The position numbers were made by a program, and so were the translations under genes. The notes under the pieces are model-generated. The model saw only the letters and a program-made list of their open reading frames with translations. It was not told where the DNA came from and searched no databases. Shown here one piece after another: positions 56,034-64,000 of a stretch of 64,000 nucleotides of DNA. The stretch is from contig JADJKB010000022.1 in NCBI GenBank assembly GCA_016706225.1, positions 806,001-870,000 on the forward strand, written 5' to 3'. This DNA comes from Myxococcales bacterium (GTDB lineage Bacteria; Myxococcota_A; Polyangia; Polyangiales; Polyangiaceae). The stretch's first letter is position 1. The number at the start of each line of letters is the position of its first letter.

Positions 56034-56181
56034 GGTTGACTCCGAGGCCAAGTGAATACGGTTGGCGGCGCTCGCCGTGCGCCTGCGCGCAGCGGCTTCA
56101 TACGCCCCAGATTGTGGTCGAACCAGCCGAAACACTCCAAGCGTCGTTTTTGCGCAGGCGTCGGCGCCGGCCCCATCGCGC

Positions 56182-57408
56182 TCACGCGCGCTGAAATACC
56201 AGCGCGGCGTTGTGTCCGCCGAAGCCTGCGCTGGTCTTCAGCGCATAGCTCAGGTCGACGGCGCGAGCCTCGCGCACCAGATCGATGGCAAACACCGGAT
56301 CGAGACGGTCCACGTTGATCGACGGGTGGAGCCGCTGATCGCGCAGTGAACACACACACACAATCGCCTCGGCAGCGGCCGCGCCACCGAGCAGGTGCCC
56401 GATCATGCTCTTGGTCGCGGAGATCGGGATCGCCGAGAGGGCGTCCCCGAAGGCTGCCCGGAGCGCCTGGTACTCCGCGACGTCCCCCGCCGGCGTCGAG
56501 GTGGCGTGCGGGTTGATGTACCCGACGTCGGCCGGACCGACGCCGGCCTTGGCGAGCGCGGCATCGATCGCCAACCGCAGCCCGAGTCCCTCCGGGTGCG
56601 GGCGCGTGACGTGCTCCGCGTCACTCGACATGCCCCACCCGGCCAGCCAGGCGAGCGGGCGCGCGCCGCGGGCGAGCGCGTGAGCTTCACTCTCGAGCAC
56701 GAGCGCCCCCGCGCCCTCGCCAATCACAAAACCACCTCGGTCGACATCGTACGGTCGCGAGGCTCGCTTCGGATCCCCCTCGTACGCCTTGGCCAGCGCA
56801 CGCGCGTTGCCAAAACCCGCGATGGTGCTCGGGCAAGTCGCAGCCTCTCCGCCGCCCGCCACCACCACGTCGGCGTCTCCACTCCCGATCAGCAGCGCGC
56901 CGAGCGCGATGGAGTGCGCGGCGGTCGCGCATGCACTGGCAACGTTGAAGCTCGGTCCCATGAAGCCGAACTTGGTGGCCACCAGCGCCGACAGCGCGTT
57001 CGGCATCGACGAGGGAATGAAATAGGGCGACACCGCCCGCGGTCCACGCGTCGCCGCGCGCTGCACCTGTTCTTCGAAGATCTCGACGGCGCCTTGGCCC
57101 GACGACACGAGCACCGCAACCCGCGTCCGGTCGACGTCCTCGAGCCGCGCCTGCCGGATGGCCTCGGTCGAGGCGGCGAGCCCGAACTGAACGACGCGTC
57201 CGGTGTAGTCGATCTCGCGTTTGTCGAGCACCGTCGTTGGATCGAAACCACGCACACTGGCAGCAATGTCCGTGCGCAGCTTCTCGGTCGAGAAGTCGGT
57301 GATGAAGTCCACACCCGAGCGCCCCGCCAGCAGTGCTTGCCAGTACGTCTCGACGTCGAGCCCGAGGGGGCTCACCATCCCGAGACCCGTGACGGCGACG
57401 CGCGGCAT
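56182..57408 (-). CDS. Beta-ketoacyl-ACP synthase II-like (FabF family)
   Basis: The start is ATG 57408 (MPRVAVTGLGMVSPLG), giving 408 aa. The catalytic Cys160 is in NVASACATAAHSI, the first His in NPHATSTPAGD (about 305) and the second in KSMIGHLLGGAAAAE (about 340), the full Cys-His-His triad. It extends an acyl-ACP by condensation with malonyl-ACP. It is divergent from the ligase-ACP operon at 57613, so it may act on the same pathway rather than in core fatty acid synthesis. That link is inference. Confidence 0.9.
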   Translation of the reverse strand: MPRVAVTGLGMVSPLGLDVETYWQALLAGRSGVDFITDFSTEKLRTDIAASVRGFDPTTVLDKREIDYTGRVVQFGLAASTEAIRQARLEDVDRTRVAVLVSSGQGAVEIFEEQVQRAATRGPRAVSPYFIPSSMPNALSALVATKFGFMGPSFNVASACATAAHSIALGALLIGSGDADVVVAGGGEAATCPSTIAGFGNARALAKAYEGDPKRASRPYDVDRGGFVIGEGAGALVLESEAHALARGARPLAWLAGWGMSSDAEHVTRPHPEGLGLRLAIDAALAKAGVGPADVGYINPHATSTPAGDVAEYQALRAAFGDALSAIPISATKSMIGHLLGGAAAAEAIVCVCSLRDQRLHPSINVDRLDPVFAIDLVREARAVDLSYALKTSAGFGGHNAALVFQRA

Positions 57409-57525
57409 CGCGAACCCGTAGCACGGGCTTCCCCCGGGCTGCACGCACGGGCGCCGGAGGCATTCTCGACCGCGAGGTGCCCGCCTCCCGTCAAGCGAAG
57501 AGCGCAGGCGCTTCACGGGACTTGA

Positions 57526-57540
57526 TCGAAATCATTTCGA
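57526..57540. promoter_or_regulatory. Perfect 15-bp palindrome between divergent biosynthetic genes
   Basis: TCGAAATCATTTCGA has 7-bp arms around a single base and lies centrally in the 204-bp space between the ketosynthase (57408, minus) and the ligase operon (57613, plus). Such a site is typical of a dimeric repressor or activator operator. No regulator gene is next to it in this window. Confidence 0.55.
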
Positions 57541-57612
57541 CTCCACTACTGAGCCTCCCGGGGGCCGTCTTCAATTGACCCTGCGCCGCGAGAGTGTTCC
57601 GACACGGAGCAC

Positions 57613-59322
57613 ATGTCCGACTCGGACCCCGGGCTGGCGCTGCTCACGAGCGCCGACCCCATTCGCTCTCCGCACGAGACTCTGATCGGCGCCCTCGAAG
57701 CCGCCGTGAAGAGCGGTGCACCCTTCCTGACCCTGCACCAGGGGCGGCAGCGTCACGCGCTCTCCTACGCGGACGCCCTCGCGGGTGCCTGGCGCATCAG
57801 CGCCACCCTACGCAACCGCGGCCTTCAGCGCGGTGACCGCGTTGCGTTGTTGTTACCGACCTCGGCGCTCTTCGTGCAAGCGCTGCTCGGCTCGATGCTG
57901 GCCGGCGCCATCCCGGTGCCGCTCGCGTCTCCCATGACCTTCGGTGGGGTCGAACGCTACCTGAAAAATCTCACCGTCATCTTGAACGACGCGGGAGCCG
58001 AGTGGCTGATCACCTATCCGCGCATCAAGGAGGCCGTGGCCGGTGACACGACCCTCTCGTCTCTGCTCGGGAACGTGCTGGTCGAAGCGGACATCGACGG
58101 CTCCGCTCCGATCGATCCACGCGGTCCCTCGCTCTCGGGCTCCGACACCGCCTTCTTGCAATACACCTCTGGGACCACCGGCAAACCCAAGGGCGTGATG
58201 ATCTCTCATCGCGCGGCCGTGTCCAACACCTACGCCATCGCCACCGGCATGAAACAGACCGACGCCGATGTCGGCGTGAGCTGGCTGCCACTCTTTCACG
58301 ACATGGGTTTGATCGGCGCGCTGCTGCGCTCCATCTGCCACCCCGGACCGCTGCACGTGATGCCACCCGAGCGTTTCATCGTGAAGCCTGCCGGATGGCT
58401 GCGCTTGATGAGTGAGGTCGGCGGAACGCTGTCTCCCGCACCCAACTTCGCTTACGACCTTTGCACCGCCCGTGCCGGCGAGCTCGACGGAGTGCGCCTC
58501 GACACCTGGCGCGTCGCGCTCAACGGCTCAGAGCCCGTTCATGGGCCGACCCTCGCGCGGTTTCAGGAGAAATTCGGGCCGCTCGGCTTCGATCGCGGGG
58601 CCATGATGCCGGTCTACGGCATGGCCGAGGCAACCCTCGCCGTGACGTTCTCGAGCGTGGGCGAGGGGCCGCGCGGGCTCGACGTGGACCGCCGGGAGCT
58701 CGAGGAGTCCGGACGCGCGGTGCGCTCGAGCGAAGCGAACGCTCGCCACGCAGTCTCGGTCGGCAGACCGCTGGCCGGCACTTCCATTTCGATTGTCGAT
58801 GCCTCGGGCAAGGTCGTCGCACCCGGCGTGGTCGGTGAGGTGCGCGTCTCCGGTCCCTCGCTGATGGACGGCTACTTTCGCAACGAGCAAGCGAGCTCGC
58901 AGGTGCTCTCGGACGGTTGGCTCTCGACCGGCGATCTCGGCTTCGTCGCCGACGGCCAGCTGTTCATCGCCGGCCGCGCGAAAGAGATGGTGATCAAGGC
59001 GGGCAGGAACCTCTACCCGTACGACGTCGAGCGCATCGTCGGCGAGCTTGCGGGGGTGCGCCTGGGCGGTGTCGCCGCGTTCGGGCGAGAGAACGAGAGC
59101 ACTGGCACCGATGACCTGGTCGTCGTCGCCGAGACCAGCGAGACGGACCCTTCCGGTCGCGAAGCGCTGACGAAGGCAATTCGCGGCGAGGTCCTGGCGG
59201 TGCTCGGCGTCGGTGTGGACGACGTGCAGCTGTGGAGCGTCGGCAGTGTGCCGCGCACGTCGAGCGGCAAGATCCGGCGCAAGGAGTGTGCGCGCCTGCT
59301 CACGGAAGCGGGTCCGACGTGA
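57613..59322 (+). CDS. Fatty-acyl-AMP ligase (FAAL-like)
   Basis: This 569-aa adenylate-forming enzyme starts at ATG 57613 with GGAG upstream. It has the P-loop-like YTSGTTGKPKGVMISH, the FAAL hallmark SWLPLFHDMGLIGALL, and YGMAEATLAV followed by LDVDRRELEESGRAV, a pattern of FAALs rather than ordinary acyl-CoA ligases. The C-terminal hinge GWLSTGDLGFVADGQLF and the catalytic Lys in TSSGKIRRKECA are intact. It would activate a fatty acid as acyl-AMP and pass it to the ACP encoded 1 kb downstream. It begins the overlapping operon. Confidence 0.88.
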   Translation: MSDSDPGLALLTSADPIRSPHETLIGALEAAVKSGAPFLTLHQGRQRHALSYADALAGAWRISATLRNRGLQRGDRVALLLPTSALFVQALLGSMLAGAIPVPLASPMTFGGVERYLKNLTVILNDAGAEWLITYPRIKEAVAGDTTLSSLLGNVLVEADIDGSAPIDPRGPSLSGSDTAFLQYTSGTTGKPKGVMISHRAAVSNTYAIATGMKQTDADVGVSWLPLFHDMGLIGALLRSICHPGPLHVMPPERFIVKPAGWLRLMSEVGGTLSPAPNFAYDLCTARAGELDGVRLDTWRVALNGSEPVHGPTLARFQEKFGPLGFDRGAMMPVYGMAEATLAVTFSSVGEGPRGLDVDRRELEESGRAVRSSEANARHAVSVGRPLAGTSISIVDASGKVVAPGVVGEVRVSGPSLMDGYFRNEQASSQVLSDGWLSTGDLGFVADGQLFIAGRAKEMVIKAGRNLYPYDVERIVGELAGVRLGGVAAFGRENESTGTDDLVVVAETSETDPSGREALTKAIRGEVLAVLGVGVDDVQLWSVGSVPRTSSGKIRRKECARLLTEAGPT

Positions 59323-60335
59323 AACGCGCGCTCGTCATCGGCGGGACCGGGTTCATCGGGGTGAACTTGATCGACGCGCTGCTCGCCGAAGGTGTCCCGG
59401 TGCGGGTCACAACGAGGCCCGAGAGCGCGACGCTGTTGCTCAGGAAACGCGCCGTCGAACGTGCTCCCGCGTCGCTGGAGGACGGCGAGGCGCTCCGGCG
59501 CGCGATGGACGGCTGCGACACCGTGTTCTTGAGCGGCGCGTATTACCCACGCTACTCGCTGGACCTCGACGCCGCACTCGCCGTTGGAGTCGCTCAGATC
59601 AGAAACGCTTGCGAAGCTGCGCTAGCAGTCGGCGTGGAACGCTTCGTCTACACCTCCACCATCGCAACGCTGGGGCCCGCGCCAAAGGACTGCCGCGCGG
59701 ACGAAGGGGATCGCCTGTCGTCGATGCCCGAGGGCAGCGTCTACCGCGGCGTGAAGTGGGCCATGGAGCAGGAGCTGGACGCGGCGGCCTCGCGTGGGCT
59801 GCCCAGCGTGACCCTCTTGCCCGGTGGCTGTGTGGGACCGAACGACGTACGCGTCGGCACCGGAGCGTTCATCGTCGGCGTCGTGCGCGGCGTCTTGCCG
59901 TGGATCGTCGACGGCACGGTGAACATGGTCGACGTCGCCGACGTCGCAAGAGCCCACGTGCGAGCCGCAAGCGCCGAGCCCGGAGCTCGCTTCTGCGTCG
60001 GAGGTCACGATCTGAGAATTCGCACGCTGCTCGAGCGTGTGGCCAACCGCTATGGAGGTCGAGTCCCCACTCTGGAGCTTGCCGCCGACGAGGCGCGCGC
60101 GCGGGCAGAGGCCGACGAGCGCGCCGCCGCGCCCAAGCGCGAGCGAGTGCCGATCCCCCGCGAGATGGTCGATCTGATCACGACGGGCCAACCCGTCTCG
60201 AACGCCCGCGCCGAGCGAGAGCTCGGTCTGCGATTCACCCCCTTGGACGACGCCTTGGACCGCGCCTACGCCTGGTTTTCGCGCCTGAAGCTCGTCCCCC
60301 CCACGGAACCACGGAGGCAGCATGAGCACGCATGA
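59319..60335 (+). CDS. NAD(P)-dependent epimerase/dehydratase-type SDR
   Basis: The start is GTG 59319, overlapping the ligase stop by 4 nt, giving 338 aa. It has the Rossmann motif GGTGFIG, an extended-SDR catalytic pair Tyr142/Lys146 in VYRGVKWAMEQEL, and VYTSTIATLGP. This is the extended SDR/epimerase group, which includes 3-beta-hydroxysteroid and dihydroflavonol reductases; a ketoreductase or dehydratase step on the carrier-bound chain is likely. Its 3' end overlaps the ACP gene by 14 nt. Confidence 0.85.
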   Translation: MKRALVIGGTGFIGVNLIDALLAEGVPVRVTTRPESATLLLRKRAVERAPASLEDGEALRRAMDGCDTVFLSGAYYPRYSLDLDAALAVGVAQIRNACEAALAVGVERFVYTSTIATLGPAPKDCRADEGDRLSSMPEGSVYRGVKWAMEQELDAAASRGLPSVTLLPGGCVGPNDVRVGTGAFIVGVVRGVLPWIVDGTVNMVDVADVARAHVRAASAEPGARFCVGGHDLRIRTLLERVANRYGGRVPTLELAADEARARAEADERAAAPKRERVPIPREMVDLITTGQPVSNARAERELGLRFTPLDDALDRAYAWFSRLKLVPPTEPRRQHEHA

Positions 60336-60597
60336 AAACCCCCATCGCGATCGCGTGGTCGCGATGGTCGCCAAGATCTTGAAGCTCGACTCGAGCAAGA
60401 TCAGCGGCAAAGACCGCTTGCGCGAGGATCTCGGCATGGACTCCCTCGCGAGCCTCGAGCTGCTCTCGTGCATCAGCGACGAGCTCGACGTCGACATCGA
60501 GCTCGACGAAGCCATGGAGCTCGTGACGATCGACGATGCGTGTGCCTTCGTGGCGCGTGTCACCTCGGAGCAGCGTGGCGAGAGCGCTACCTCGTAG
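60322..60597 (+). CDS. Acyl carrier protein
   Basis: This 91-aa protein has the phosphopantetheine motif LGMDSLASLELL with Ser41, an acidic helix II (DELDVDIELDEAMEL) and the usual length plus a short N-terminal lead. It starts at ATG 60322 inside the SDR gene and is itself overlapped by the dehydrogenase gene. It would carry the acyl chain loaded by the ligase. Confidence 0.92.
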   Translation: MSTHENPHRDRVVAMVAKILKLDSSKISGKDRLREDLGMDSLASLELLSCISDELDVDIELDEAMELVTIDDACAFVARVTSEQRGESATS

Positions 60598-62203
60598 TCC
60601 GCTAGCACTCGGGCTGGAGAGCCCCGCCACCCTCGGCGCAGGGCTCGCGGTAGCGCACGCGACCCCCGCCGAAGCAGAAGCGCTTCCGCTCGTGCTCGCG
60701 GAGAGCAAACGCCTCGTCGCGACCCTCGCGGACGCCGCCCGCATCGATCGCGAGGGCTGTATTCCCGAATCGCTCCGACAGGCGGTCGCCGAAGCCGGCC
60801 TGTTCGGCCTGACCGTGCCGGAAGAGCACGGCGGCGCCGGCTTCTCGCTCAAGAGCGCCTGCGCGGTGATCGCGGACATCGCGACCATCGAGCGCTCGAC
60901 GGCGATCATGATCGGATTGCACTCGGGCCTCGGCACTCGCCCGCTGGTCGAGCTCGGAAGCGACGAGCTCCGCGCGCGCCTGCTGCCCGAGATCGCGTCG
61001 GGCGCGCGCATCGCCGCGTTCGCGGCGACCGAGGCGGAGGCGGGCTCCGATCTCACCGGGATCCGCACCACCGGCACCGTCACCGACGCCGGCATCCAAC
61101 TCGACGGCGAGAAGGTCTACGTGACCAACGGCGGCTTCGCCGGCTGTTTCACCGTGCTCGCGCGCACTCCGGGCCTGGGCGGCGCGCGCGCGCACTCGCT
61201 GGTCCTGATCCCACGCGAGACCGTCGGCGTGTCCATTGGTCCCGAAGAGGACAAACTCGGCATCCGCGGCTCCTCCACGCTGACGGTGACGTTCGAAGGC
61301 GCAACCGTACCGAGCTCGATGATCCTGGGTGAGCCGGGACGCGGCATCGATCAAGCCCACGCGGCCCTTGCGTGGGGCCGCACGTTGATGGCGGCTGGTT
61401 GTGTCGGAACGGCCCGCGCTGCCCTCGAACAAACCCTCTCCCACGTCACCTCGCGTCAGCAGTTTCAGCGCAGCATCGGCGATTTCAGCGCCTCTCGCGC
61501 GCAGGTCGCGCGCATGGCCGCTCAGCTCTACGCCGCCGAGACCCTGGTGCGCTGGGTCGGTCACGCGCTCGCCGCTGCTGAGCCCATCGACGAGCTGTCG
61601 TTGGCCGCGAAGGTCGTGTGCAGCGAGACGAGCTTCGAGATCTGCGACCGCGCCATTCAGTTGCACGGCGCCTTGGGTTTCATCGAGCCCACCGGTGTCG
61701 CGCGCCTGCTGCGCGACTGCCGCATCACGCGCATCTTCGAGGGCGCGAACGACGTGCTCCTGGTCCGGGGTGGCGCGGCGGTGCTCGGCAGAAAACCCGG
61801 AGCCGACAGCGCGAGCCTCGCCCCCTCGCTGAGCGGGCCGCTGGAGCGCGAGGCGAAGGCCTGGGACTCACTCCGCGCTCGCTTCGTCGACGCAACCCTC
61901 AGCGTGCGCACCGAACACGGTGTCGGAGTCGTACGCCATCAGCTGGTGCTGCAGGCGGTGGCGCGCGCGAGCCTCGCCCTGACCGCCGCGCTCGGCTGTC
62001 TGCTGCGCGCCCACGCTCGCCAGGACGACCTCGAGCTCTCGCTCGCCCGTCACGCCACCGAAGACCTGATGCTCGAGGCCGAGCGGCACCTGGACGACCT
62101 CGGACGCGCCGTGCGCGACGAGTCCCGCGTGCACGCCCTGAGCGAGCACCTCTACGCCCCCTTCCGCCGCACCGCGGCCCGATCCCCGGAGAGTCCCGAA
62201 TGA
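60575..62203 (+). CDS. Acyl-CoA (or acyl-ACP) dehydrogenase
   Basis: I choose GTG 60575 (VARALPRSPL), with GGAG just upstream and a 23-nt overlap with the ACP gene, giving 542 aa; earlier GTG codons at 60542 and 60557 are alternatives. It has AAFAATEAEAGSDLTGIRTT (FAD/substrate loop), GSSTLTVTFEGATVP, and the catalytic Glu in RIFEGANDVLLVRGG. It is longer than simple ACADs (about 380 aa), with an extra helical C-terminal domain of about 130 residues. It likely introduces a C-C double bond into the ACP-bound chain. Confidence 0.88.
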   Translation: MARALPRSPLALGLESPATLGAGLAVAHATPAEAEALPLVLAESKRLVATLADAARIDREGCIPESLRQAVAEAGLFGLTVPEEHGGAGFSLKSACAVIADIATIERSTAIMIGLHSGLGTRPLVELGSDELRARLLPEIASGARIAAFAATEAEAGSDLTGIRTTGTVTDAGIQLDGEKVYVTNGGFAGCFTVLARTPGLGGARAHSLVLIPRETVGVSIGPEEDKLGIRGSSTLTVTFEGATVPSSMILGEPGRGIDQAHAALAWGRTLMAAGCVGTARAALEQTLSHVTSRQQFQRSIGDFSASRAQVARMAAQLYAAETLVRWVGHALAAAEPIDELSLAAKVVCSETSFEICDRAIQLHGALGFIEPTGVARLLRDCRITRIFEGANDVLLVRGGAAVLGRKPGADSASLAPSLSGPLEREAKAWDSLRARFVDATLSVRTEHGVGVVRHQLVLQAVARASLALTAALGCLLRAHARQDDLELSLARHATEDLMLEAERHLDDLGRAVRDESRVHALSEHLYAPFRRTAARSPESPE

Positions 62204-63492
62204 AGCTGCGCTTCGTGTATCCCAAGTTTTCCCGTCACGCCGAGCACCACCCGGAGCTACGCGAGGCGGTGCCCTGCAACGAGTACTTCGGGCCGCCGTC
62301 CCTCGGCATTGCCTGCCTCGCGGCGGTCACACCCTCGACCTGGGAGTACGACTTTCGCGACGACCGCGTGGAGGACGTGGGTCTCGACGACGACGTCGAT
62401 CTGGTGGCGCTCTCGTTCTTCACTCCCGCCGCCACGCGCGGGCTCGAGCTCGCGGACGCCTTCCGCGCCCGCGGCAAACAGGTCGTCATGGGCGGCATCT
62501 TCCCGACCATGATGCCGGACGTCGCCCAGGCGCACGCCGACGCGGTCGTGGTGGGTGAGGGCGAAGGCGTCTGGAACGCCGTGCTCGAGGACGCAGCGAA
62601 GGGCAAGCTGCACCCACGCTACGGCGGCTCGGCGGTCGATCCGTCCACTCTGCCCCTGCCCAAGGTCGATCTCTACATCGACAAAGAGACCGACGCCTAT
62701 CGACCGGACGACTACCCGGTGCAGATCGCCCGCGGCTGCCCGCTCAAGTGTTTCGCCTGTGTGCTGCCGACCAGCATGGGCCCGAAGCTGCGACACTTCG
62801 GCACCGAACACGCGCTCGGCCAGATCGAACAGCTCGCCGCCCGCGGCAAGCTCGGCTCGTTGACGGAGGACACGAGCCTGTTCTTCGGCTCCGGCACTCA
62901 GCGGCGTTTTGGCTGGCTGCTCGACGCGCTGGCTGAACGCAGCGGTCCCGCGCCCATCAGCTACCTCGGCACCAGCATGCCGATGATCAGGGCGACCAGC
63001 AGTGAGTTTCTGCACCGCATGCGCGCGGCGGGCATCAACATGTTCTATCTGGTCGGCGGCTTCGATCCGTTCACCATGAAGGCCTTCACCGGGCGTGATC
63101 CCGACGCACTGTCGAAGGCCCACGACGCCGTCCGCAAGGCCTTCGATCACGGCATCGAGCCCTACACGTCGTTTTTGGTCGGCAACGACGACGACGACGA
63201 GGGCACCTTCGATCGCATGCTCGAGTTCGCCACCAAGGCGGGGATCCGGAAGGCAGAGTTTGCCATCCTGACGCCGTACCCGGGCACCGCCATCTGGCAT
63301 CGATTCCTGTCGGAAGACCGCATCATCAGCCGCGACTGGTCGCGCTACAACGACGCCAACGTGGTCTTCAAACCCAAACACATGAGCCCCGAGCGGCTGC
63401 TGGCGGGCTACCTGTATCTGTGGAAAGAGTTCTACCGCACGCGCCAGGATCTGCGAGAGCTCGGCCGCGAGGAGCGCACGATTCAGTTCTGA
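62200..63492 (+). CDS. Cobalamin-binding-type radical SAM enzyme
   Basis: The start is ATG 62200, overlapping the dehydrogenase stop by 4 nt, giving 430 aa. An N-terminal Rossmann-like domain (about 30-145; LVALSFFTPAATRGLELADA; VVMGGIFPTMMPDVAQ) resembles the B12-binding module of class B radical SAM enzymes. The cluster motif is CPLKCFAC (Cys180, 184, 187). Such enzymes methylate or rearrange unactivated carbons. Its operon position suggests it acts on the acyl-ACP product, as in lipid cyclopropane or ladderane-like chemistry; this is inference. It ends the operon. Confidence 0.87.
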   Translation: MKLRFVYPKFSRHAEHHPELREAVPCNEYFGPPSLGIACLAAVTPSTWEYDFRDDRVEDVGLDDDVDLVALSFFTPAATRGLELADAFRARGKQVVMGGIFPTMMPDVAQAHADAVVVGEGEGVWNAVLEDAAKGKLHPRYGGSAVDPSTLPLPKVDLYIDKETDAYRPDDYPVQIARGCPLKCFACVLPTSMGPKLRHFGTEHALGQIEQLAARGKLGSLTEDTSLFFGSGTQRRFGWLLDALAERSGPAPISYLGTSMPMIRATSSEFLHRMRAAGINMFYLVGGFDPFTMKAFTGRDPDALSKAHDAVRKAFDHGIEPYTSFLVGNDDDDEGTFDRMLEFATKAGIRKAEFAILTPYPGTAIWHRFLSEDRIISRDWSRYNDANVVFKPKHMSPERLLAGYLYLWKEFYRTRQDLRELGREERTIQF

Positions 63493-63516
63493 CGAAAAAT
63501 GCTCTAACCTGACCCC

Positions 63517-64000
63517 ATGTGGAGCGGGTGGGTCGCACTCGGGGCGTGTGCGCTCAGCGCCTGTTCGCTCGAGGTCGCGGAGCTCGAGCCGGCCAAGGAC
63601 GCAGGCGCCGGCGGCGTGGCAGGAAGCACGGGGGGCGGCGCTGGCAGCGGTGGCGCGGGCAGCGGCGGCACATCCACGGGCTTCTGCGCGAACCACACCG
63701 ATGCGGCACTGTGCAAGGACTTCGACGACGGCAAGGCACTCGGCTTTGGTTTCAACGGCGTCGAGCTGGCACCCCCGTGCACGCTGGTGCTCGACACTCA
63801 GGCCTCGAGCTCGGCGCCCAACGCGATGCGCAGCCTGATCCCGGCAGGCACACCGGACACCGACAGCTACGCCTACGCCTACGGGGACTTCGCACCGACC
63901 GCCAAGGACGTCACGCTCGCGTTCGACATTCTCACGGACGTCTCGAAGATCGGTGCGAGTGCCGACGTGGCGTCCATCAGCATCGATCCATCGGGCAAGT
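63517..64000 (+). CDS. N-terminal part of a Gly-linker lipoprotein
   Basis: The gene starts at ATG 63517 and runs off the window (161 codons seen). The signal peptide ends in LSAC (Cys16). A short Gly/Ser/Ala linker leads to FCANHTDAALCKDFDDG, a start typical of jelly-roll/concanavalin-like C-terminal domains in these lipoproteins. It follows the radical SAM gene by 24 nt on the same strand, perhaps by chance. It belongs to the linker-lipoprotein group also seen at 17714, 38705 and 54243. Confidence 0.75.
   Translation, partial: MWSGWVALGACALSACSLEVAELEPAKDAGAGGVAGSTGGGAGSGGAGSGGTSTGFCANHTDAALCKDFDDGKALGFGFNGVELAPPCTLVLDTQASSSAPNAMRSLIPAGTPDTDSYAYAYGDFAPTAKDVTLAFDILTDVSKIGASADVASISIDPSGK

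Overview
The window reads as chromosome of a high-GC, Gram-negative, predatory-type soil or sediment bacterium of the Myxococcota, most like the Polyangia (Sorangiineae). This is an inference from gene style, not from a marker gene. The signs are five clear or probable eukaryotic-type Ser/Thr kinase genes, two of them kinase-cyclase-like-ATPase-TPR giants; several lipoproteins with a Gly/Ala/Ser-rich linker after the lipobox; PEGA and PilZ proteins; dense packing; and frequent GTG starts with 1-8 nt gene overlaps. No rRNA, tRNA, CRISPR array or prophage was seen.

Layout. 1-1403: kinase-type tail and a PEGA envelope protein. 1412-7796 (minus): grpE, dnaK, then a 1,300-aa kinase/ATPase 7 nt after dnaK. 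7837-12936: a zinc-ribbon-like membrane protein, a divergent Ser/Thr kinase and a UvrD/PcrA helicase. 12947-17603 (minus): a complete, overlapping liv-type amino-acid ABC transporter. 17714-20761: a Cys-rich lipoprotein, then a decayed island with 51-bp direct repeats, a transposase remnant, fragments of PEGA-like, PIN and RDD genes, and an intact vapBC pair. 20762-30423: an outer-membrane barrel, a kinase-TPR protein, a small TPR protein, a patatin and a 1,511-aa kinase/ATPase. 30631-39982: a TPR lipoprotein, PilZ, a DnaJ-HAD pair, two PH-domain membrane proteins, proC, an amidase and a VWA-like lipoprotein.

39987-44283 (minus) is a three-gene overlapping operon: a large lipoprotein whose esterase motifs are in permuted order, an 81-aa Cys-rich single-span protein, and a radical SAM/SPASM enzyme. 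This looks like a peptide or protein maturation system. 44608-47832 is a large Asp-box lipoprotein. 48011-51423 is asd-thyX, with thyX interrupted by a 473-aa HNH intein placed inside the RHRxxS signature. 51430-55439 holds a CDF transporter, a DEAD-box RNA helicase and a propeller lipoprotein.

55512-63492 contains a ferritin-like protein and then a lipid- or polyketide-like biosynthetic locus: a ketosynthase, read divergently from a tightly overlapped run of fatty-acyl-AMP ligase, NAD(P)-dependent short-chain dehydrogenase, acyl carrier protein, acyl-CoA(ACP) dehydrogenase and radical SAM enzyme. A perfect 15-bp palindrome sits between the divergent starts. The window ends inside another Gly-linker lipoprotein. 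The most novel candidates are the radical SAM/small-protein/permuted-esterase operon, the ligase-ACP-dehydrogenase-radical SAM cluster, the intein with two added helix-turn-helix-like segments, and the repeat-flanked vapBC island.
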